Positions 7,161-11,222 of a stretch of DNA of 11,222 nt are shown piece by piece. The stretch comes from an uncultured Collinsella sp. GTDB taxonomy: Bacteria > Actinomycetota > Coriobacteriia > Coriobacteriales > Coriobacteriaceae. The notes below the pieces were generated by a model that was given only the letters and a program-made list of their open reading frames with translations, was not told where the DNA came from and did not search any database. The position numbers and the translations under genes are program-made. Location of the stretch: assembly GCA_900552145.1 (NCBI GenBank), contig URYW01000059.1, positions 1 to 11,222 of the forward strand, in the 5' to 3' direction. The first letter of the stretch is position 1. The number at the start of each line of letters is the position of its first letter.

Positions 7161-7200
7161 GCCTCCCGCGGGGCGTTGCCGTGCGGGAGGCTGTTTGGGT
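7161..7200 (+). terminator. Intrinsic-type terminator after focA
   Basis: GCCTCCCGC (7161-7169) and GCGGGAGGC (7183-7191) are perfect 9-base reverse complements with a 13-base loop, followed by TGTTTGGGT. The stem is very GC-rich and the T-run is weak, as is common in high-GC actinomycetes. It lies 22 bases after the focA stop and separates the hydrogenase operon from the molybdopterin enzyme gene. Confidence 0.75.
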
Positions 7201-7245
7201 CTGGGGTGCGTTGCCGGGCTTTTGGCCTGTTGTGTTTGGCTGATG

Positions 7246-7253
7246 AAAGGGGT
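7246..7253 (+). promoter_or_regulatory. Ribosome binding site deciding the molybdopterin enzyme start
   Basis: AAAGGGGT lies seven bases before the ATG at 7261. It rules out the longer in-frame start near 7195, which would overlap the terminator. No convincing -35/-10 promoter is visible between the terminator and this site. Confidence 0.7.
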
Positions 7254-7260
7254 AATCGAG

Positions 7261-9378
7261 ATGGCATCTGCTGTGAAGCGTGACGGTCGCTCCGTGGTGA
7301 CCACATGCGGGGGATGCTATGCCGATTGCGCCTTTGCGGCCCATGTTGAGGATGGGCGTGTGGTGGCCGAGCTGCCGGTGCCGGGTCATCCGTGCGCGGC
7401 GCGTGCCCTGTGCGCCCGCGGACGGCATCGCCTGGACATGCCGTTTGACGAGCGCGAGCGCATTGTGCACCCCATGCGCCGACGAGCTGATGGCTCGGGG
7501 GTCGATGTGATTTCGTGGGACGAGGCGTTCGCGCAGATTGCAGCGCGCCTTTGGGGGATTGTTGACGGACATGGTCCGCGCGCGCTGGGCATGACGCTCG
7601 GCGTGCCCTCGTTCGACCGTTACTGGGCGTATCGTTTTATACATGCGCTGGGCTCGCCCAACGTGTATGGTGCCGACGGTGCCTGCGAGGTAAGCCGACT
7701 TACCGGTTGGGAGCACAGCCTGGGCTACAGCCCCGCCTCCGACCTGGCGCACACCGATTGCATCATGTACCTGGGGCGTTCCATCGTCGATTCGTCGACG
7801 ATGGGGGCCGTTGATGCGCTCAACGATGCCCGTCGACGTGGGGCGAAGATCATCGTGGTCGACCCCCGGCGCAGTGGCTCGGCTGCGCTTGCCGACCGCT
7901 GGCTGCGCGTGCGCCCGGGCTGCGACCTGGCCTTGCTGCTGGGCATTGCGCATGTCTTGATTGCCGAGGACCTGTATGACCACGAGTTCGTGACCCGCTA
8001 TACCACGGGTTTTGATGAGCTGGCGCAGGCGGCTGGCGCTTGGACGCCCGGGTGGGCCGAGTCCATGTGCGACGTACCGGCAGATGACATCCGCGCGACG
8101 GCACGCGACCTGGCTGCTGCGGCGCCTGCCGCCGTGGTCGACGCGGGCTTTCACGGTGGCATCGGCATTGCGTATGCCAACAGCACCCAGACGGCGCGCG
8201 CTATCTGCCTGGTCGATGTGCTGTTGGGCTGCCTGGGGCATGTGGGCGGTGCGCTCAACCCGCCGACCCCGCTCGCGCTGGGCGACTTGGACCCTGCACG
8301 CTTTGAGACGCCGCCGGTGCCGCGTGTGCCCAAGTTGGGTTCCGAGCGTTATCCGCTCGTCGATCCGGTGCGCGGCCTGTGCACGACCATCGGCCAATCG
8401 ATCCTCGCCGGCGACCTGCGCGGACTCATCGTCTATGCCAGCAACCCCGGTGCGGGTTACGGCAACGCCGATGCGTGGCTTGGTATCTTGCAACAGCTCC
8501 ACCTGCTCGTGACGATTGATATTCGCTGGTCCGAGACGGCGCGCGCTTCCGACTTCGTGCTACCCGACGTGACGTATCTGGAGGCCGACCGCGGTGTGGG
8601 CACAGTGATGGGCGCCAACGATGCGCGCGTGTTCTACCGCAACGCCGTGCTGCCCGTGTTACATGACGACACGCGTTCCGGTCGGGAGATTTTTGCCGGT
8701 CTGGCGCAGGCGTGTGGCGTGGGCGAGTACTTCCAGTTTACGTCTGACGATCTGGCGGCTGCCCAGGTGGCGCCTTTTGGGATCAATCTGGACGAGCTCA
8801 AGGAGCGCGGCTGGGCCGACACGGGTGTTACGTTGCCGTCGCGTACGGGCGAGCCGGCGATTCCCTTGGATAGCGGTAAAATTGCGCTGGCAAGCGACGT
8901 ATGGGAACGAGCCGGCCTGGGCCGTGTACCCAACTGGATTGCCCCCATGGTGGAGCCTGGCCCGGGGATGTTTCGCCTCATTAGCGGCAACCGTCCCTTT
9001 GAGTCGCATACCTCGCGAAGGCTTGCGGCGGCCGGTGCCGCCGAGGCTGGATCGGACCTGGATGCCGTGCAGATGAATGCCGATGCTGCTGCGCGCATGG
9101 GCATCGCCGACGGCGAGGTCGTCGAACTCGTGAGCGATATGGGCCGCGACCGCGTGCGCGTGGAGACGACGCCGTATCTGCATCCGGCGTGCATCTTCAC
9201 CTCGGCCGCTCCCGGCGGGCGTTCGTTTGGCGCCGATGCCGGTGGCGCTCAAGCCTTGGGCGTGGGCCCGCTCGACCATACGCCGTTGCGTTGGGATCCG
9301 TTGACGGGCGCCGCGCTCACCCAGGAAAACGCCGTTCGCGTGGAAAAGATTGTCGCGCGCGGGGATAATAACGAGTAA
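7261..9378 (+). CDS. Molybdopterin (bis-MGD) oxidoreductase, stand-alone, Cys-type, substrate unknown
   Basis: This 705-residue protein of the DMSO reductase superfamily binds one [4Fe-4S] cluster and a Mo or W bis-MGD cofactor. The N-terminal cluster motif is Cys16-x2-Cys19-x3-Cys23 with Cys51. Other marks are ISWDEAF (85-91), LGSPNVYGADGAC (130-142), IIVVDPRRSGSAALAD (197-212), VLPDVTYLEADRG (433-445), and a C-terminal molybdopterin-dinucleotide domain from about 565 (FRLISGNRP). The metal ligand should be Cys142 (codon TGC at 7684-7686). Formate dehydrogenase H has Sec followed by His here and Lys after its fourth cluster Cys; this protein has Cys-Glu and Cys51-Ala-Arg. Those features fit the thiosulfate/polysulfide reductase or acetylene hydratase branches better than FdhF. 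There is no Tat signal, and no ferredoxin or membrane-anchor subunit gene is adjacent, so it is probably cytoplasmic with a separate electron partner, or none. It has its own RBS and lies after a terminator, 52 bases before selA. Automatic annotation might call it formate dehydrogenase; I consider that unproven. Confidence 0.85.
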   Translation: MASAVKRDGRSVVTTCGGCYADCAFAAHVEDGRVVAELPVPGHPCAARALCARGRHRLDMPFDERERIVHPMRRRADGSGVDVISWDEAFAQIAARLWGIVDGHGPRALGMTLGVPSFDRYWAYRFIHALGSPNVYGADGACEVSRLTGWEHSLGYSPASDLAHTDCIMYLGRSIVDSSTMGAVDALNDARRRGAKIIVVDPRRSGSAALADRWLRVRPGCDLALLLGIAHVLIAEDLYDHEFVTRYTTGFDELAQAAGAWTPGWAESMCDVPADDIRATARDLAAAAPAAVVDAGFHGGIGIAYANSTQTARAICLVDVLLGCLGHVGGALNPPTPLALGDLDPARFETPPVPRVPKLGSERYPLVDPVRGLCTTIGQSILAGDLRGLIVYASNPGAGYGNADAWLGILQQLHLLVTIDIRWSETARASDFVLPDVTYLEADRGVGTVMGANDARVFYRNAVLPVLHDDTRSGREIFAGLAQACGVGEYFQFTSDDLAAAQVAPFGINLDELKERGWADTGVTLPSRTGEPAIPLDSGKIALASDVWERAGLGRVPNWIAPMVEPGPGMFRLISGNRPFESHTSRRLAAAGAAEAGSDLDAVQMNADAAARMGIADGEVVELVSDMGRDRVRVETTPYLHPACIFTSAAPGGRSFGADAGGAQALGVGPLDHTPLRWDPLTGAALTQENAVRVEKIVARGDNNE

Positions 9379-9430
9379 TTGACTCAGCTGATGTATTTGA
9401 CTGATCCACGTTTCTTTTGAAAGGCCGCAC

Positions 9431-10888
9431 ATGAGCGATAGCCAGAACATGTCCGATGAGGTACGCGCCCGCCTTCGCGCTATTCCATCCGTCAACGAGC
9501 TGCTCACAGAGTGGCCGGTTGTGAAGGCGGCGGGGGAGACCTGCGACGCGGTGGTGCATGCCGCCGTCACGGCCGAGCTCGATGAGGAGCGCGCCGCTAT
9601 TCGTGCCGGCGTCGCCCCGCGTTCCAAGCGCGAGCTGGCCTCGGCCATCGAGTGGCGTGCGCATCGCTCCGCGCTGCCGAGCCTGCGTCCCGCCGTCAAC
9701 GCCACGGGTGTGGTTATCCATACCAACTTGGGTCGCGCCCCGCTCGCGGAGTCGGCCGCCAAGGCCGTGGCCGAGGTCGCGCGCGGCTACAGCACGCTCG
9801 AGTACAGCGTGGACACCTGCTCGCGCGGGTCGCGCAAGGAGCACGCCGCGCAGCTCATCCGCTCGCTTACCGGTGCCGAGGACGCGCTGGTCGTTAACAA
9901 TAACGCCGCCGCCGTGCTGCTGGTGCTAGCGACCCATGCCGCAGGCAAGGAGGTCATCGTCAGCCGCGGCGAGCTTGTCGAGATCGGCGGCAGCTTCCGT
10001 ATCCCCGATGTTATGGAGGCTTCGGGCGCCAAGCTCGTCGAGGTCGGAGCCACCAACCGCACGCATTTGAGCGACTACGAGCGCGCCATCACGCCCGATA
10101 CGGCCATGATTCTCAAGGTCCATCCTTCCAACTATCGCATCGAGGGCTTTCACGAGGAGGTGGATTCTCGGGAGCTTGCGGCGCTTGCTCACAAGCATGG
10201 CCTGCTGTTCTACGAGGACCAGGGCTCGGGCGCGCTGTTGCCCGACGACATCTTGGTGCGCGGCGGCGAAGAAACCACGCCGGCTTCGGTTTCGGCAGGG
10301 CTCGATCTGGTGTCGTGCTCGGGCGATAAACTGCTTGGTGCCGCGCAGGCGGGCATTATCATGGGCCGTCGCGATCTGGTCCAGGCCTGCGGCGCACATC
10401 CGCTCATGCGCGCTCTGCGTCCGGGCAAACTGGCTCTGTCGGCGCTCGAGGCCACGCTGCGTATCTACATGGATGGCGCCGATGTTGCCCATCGCGATAT
10501 TCCGGTGCTCAGCATGCTTACGCTGCCGCAGGCCCATTTGGAGCGACGTGCCCGTAAGCTGCGTGATCGTATGGTCGCCGGGCTCGATAAGGCTGGTTGC
10601 CCGTGTGCCGTTGAGTTGGAGATTGTCGAGGAATCGTCGACCCCCGGTGGCGGTTCGCTGCCTACCGTCGAGCTGCCCACCATGTGCGTTGCCGTGCGCC
10701 TCGTCGATGAGCGTCTTTCCGTTGACGCACTCAAGCGCTCGCTCGTCCAAGATTTCGACACGCCGGTCGTCACACGCGCCTCGCACGATCGCGTCCTGTT
10801 TGACGTGCGTACACTCGTGGGTGACCGCGATATCGAGACGGCGGCAACGACGCTCGTCGCGTGCGTTAAGAAGGCGATTGCTCGATGA
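9431..10888 (+). CDS. selA: L-seryl-tRNA(Sec) selenium transferase SelA
   Basis: This 485-residue PLP enzyme (E. coli SelA is about 463 aa) converts Ser-tRNA(Sec) to Sec-tRNA(Sec) using selenophosphate. Visible features are the N-terminal IPSVNELL segment typical of SelA, NATGVVIHTNLGRAPL, a cofactor-pocket stretch with SRGSRKEHA, YEDQGSG (Asp263), and the PLP-binding lysine Lys300 in CSGDKLLGAAQAGIIMGR, close to E. coli Lys295. The start at 9431 is supported by GAAAGG at 9419-9424; a second ATG at 9449 is less well placed. The stop overlaps selB by four bases (ATGA), so SelA and SelB are translationally coupled. Its presence means the organism makes selenoproteins. No in-frame UGA selenoprotein is evident in this window, and selD and selC must lie elsewhere. 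Confidence 0.95.
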   Translation: MSDSQNMSDEVRARLRAIPSVNELLTEWPVVKAAGETCDAVVHAAVTAELDEERAAIRAGVAPRSKRELASAIEWRAHRSALPSLRPAVNATGVVIHTNLGRAPLAESAAKAVAEVARGYSTLEYSVDTCSRGSRKEHAAQLIRSLTGAEDALVVNNNAAAVLLVLATHAAGKEVIVSRGELVEIGGSFRIPDVMEASGAKLVEVGATNRTHLSDYERAITPDTAMILKVHPSNYRIEGFHEEVDSRELAALAHKHGLLFYEDQGSGALLPDDILVRGGEETTPASVSAGLDLVSCSGDKLLGAAQAGIIMGRRDLVQACGAHPLMRALRPGKLALSALEATLRIYMDGADVAHRDIPVLSMLTLPQAHLERRARKLRDRMVAGLDKAGCPCAVELEIVEESSTPGGGSLPTVELPTMCVAVRLVDERLSVDALKRSLVQDFDTPVVTRASHDRVLFDVRTLVGDRDIETAATTLVACVKKAIAR

Positions 10889-11222
10889 GTGAGGTTAAAG
10901 CGCTGGTGGAGTGTCCCGTTATCGTTGGCACGGCGGGCCACGTCGACCACGGTAAGTCGGCGCTGATCGAGGCACTGACCGGCAAGAATCCCGATCGCCT
11001 TGAGGTCGAGCGTCGTCGCGGCATGACGGTGGAGCTTGGCTTTGGTGAGCTGGCGCTGCCGAGTGGCAAGATCGTCGGCCTGGTCGACGTGCCGGGCCAC
11101 GCGCATTACCTGCGCGCCATGGTGCAGGGCGCCACGGGCATCGACGTGGCCGTGCTGGTGGTTTCGGCCGTCGAGGGCGTGATGCCGCAGACCCGCGAGC
11201 ACGTGCGCGTGCTGGAGATGCT
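10885..11222 (+). CDS. selB: Selenocysteine-specific elongation factor SelB, 5' part only
   Basis: The frame opens at ATG 10885, overlapping the selA stop, and stays open to the window end (112 codons seen). It encodes the start of a translational GTPase: the P-loop GTAGHVDHGKS (residues 16-26), the switch I region with DRLEVERRRGMTVELGFGE, and the G3 motif DVPGH (about 70-74). The RGMTVELGF element after DRLEVE is characteristic of SelB rather than EF-Tu. SelB binds Sec-tRNA and the SECIS hairpin and delivers selenocysteine at UGA. The expected C-terminal winged-helix domains lie outside the window. There is no separate strong RBS, which is consistent with coupling to selA. Confidence 0.93.
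   Translation, partial: MSEVKALVECPVIVGTAGHVDHGKSALIEALTGKNPDRLEVERRRGMTVELGFGELALPSGKIVGLVDVPGHAHYLRAMVQGATGIDVAVLVVSAVEGVMPQTREHVRVLEM

Noticed and set aside
7192..7260. Promoter between the terminator and the molybdopterin enzyme gene
   Set aside because: TTGCCG at 7211 is a weak -35 candidate, but no matching -10 is present. Only the RBS is convincing.
4099..7306. Two long minus-strand frames (4099-5697 and 5654-7306)
   Set aside because: Both cover several confident + strand genes and have compositions typical of antisense GC-rich frames.
9379..9430. Possible promoter for selA: two TTGACT copies at 9379-9384 and 9397-9402
   Set aside because: The hexamers look like -35 boxes, but no acceptable -10 lies 16-18 bases downstream of either (TGATCC and AAAGGC are poor). 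selA may be transcribed with the preceding gene.
1..11222. CRISPR arrays, insertion sequences, tRNA genes or phage remnants
   Set aside because: No repeated units, transposase-like genes, inverted terminal repeats or tRNA-like cloverleaf sequences were seen. All gaps between genes are under about 125 bases.

Overview
The window is GC-rich, tightly packed and read entirely on the + strand. It resembles an anaerobic, gut-type actinomycete of the Coriobacteriia, with Collinsella the best guess. That assignment is inference from gene content, GC-rich codon use and protein style, not from any marker gene. It should be read as 'probable Collinsella-like'.

Layout: positions 1-7138 hold the distal half of a group 4a [NiFe]-hydrogenase (formate hydrogenlyase, Hyf/Hyc type) operon. 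The order is hyfE (3' end only), hyfF, hyfG (large subunit), hyfH (2x[4Fe-4S] ferredoxin), hyfI (small subunit), a hycH/hyfJ-type assembly gene, a hycI-type maturation protease, and a formate/nitrite-family channel (focA). Spacing between genes is a few bases or overlapping, and a hairpin terminator follows focA at 7161-7191. A stand-alone molybdopterin (bis-MGD) oxidoreductase follows (7261-9378). Then come selA (9431-10888) and the 5' end of selB (10885 to the window edge), which overlap by four bases.

How the genes fit together: FocA would carry formate across the membrane. A formate dehydrogenase, not identified in this window, would pass electrons through HyfH and HyfI to the Ni-Fe site of HyfG to make H2. 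HyfE and HyfF are membrane subunits related to proton-pumping complex I subunits. SelA makes Sec-tRNA and SelB delivers it at UGA codons, which fits a genome with a selenocysteine formate dehydrogenase elsewhere. The molybdopterin enzyme encoded here has Cys (codon TGC), not Sec, at the metal-ligand position and lacks other formate dehydrogenase hallmarks. Its substrate is unknown.

The most notable observation is that the hycI-type protease gene looks broken. It reads as a good HycI homologue to residue 97, then hits a stop. The expected C-terminal part continues in the -1 frame, and about ten residues that normally carry a metal-binding His are missing at the junction. A second expected metal ligand, the Asp of the N-terminal GDDG-type motif, also appears replaced. 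The hydrogenase large subunit nevertheless keeps the C-terminal tail that this protease normally removes. Either another protease does the job, the hydrogenase is no longer matured in this strain, or the deletion is an assembly artefact.
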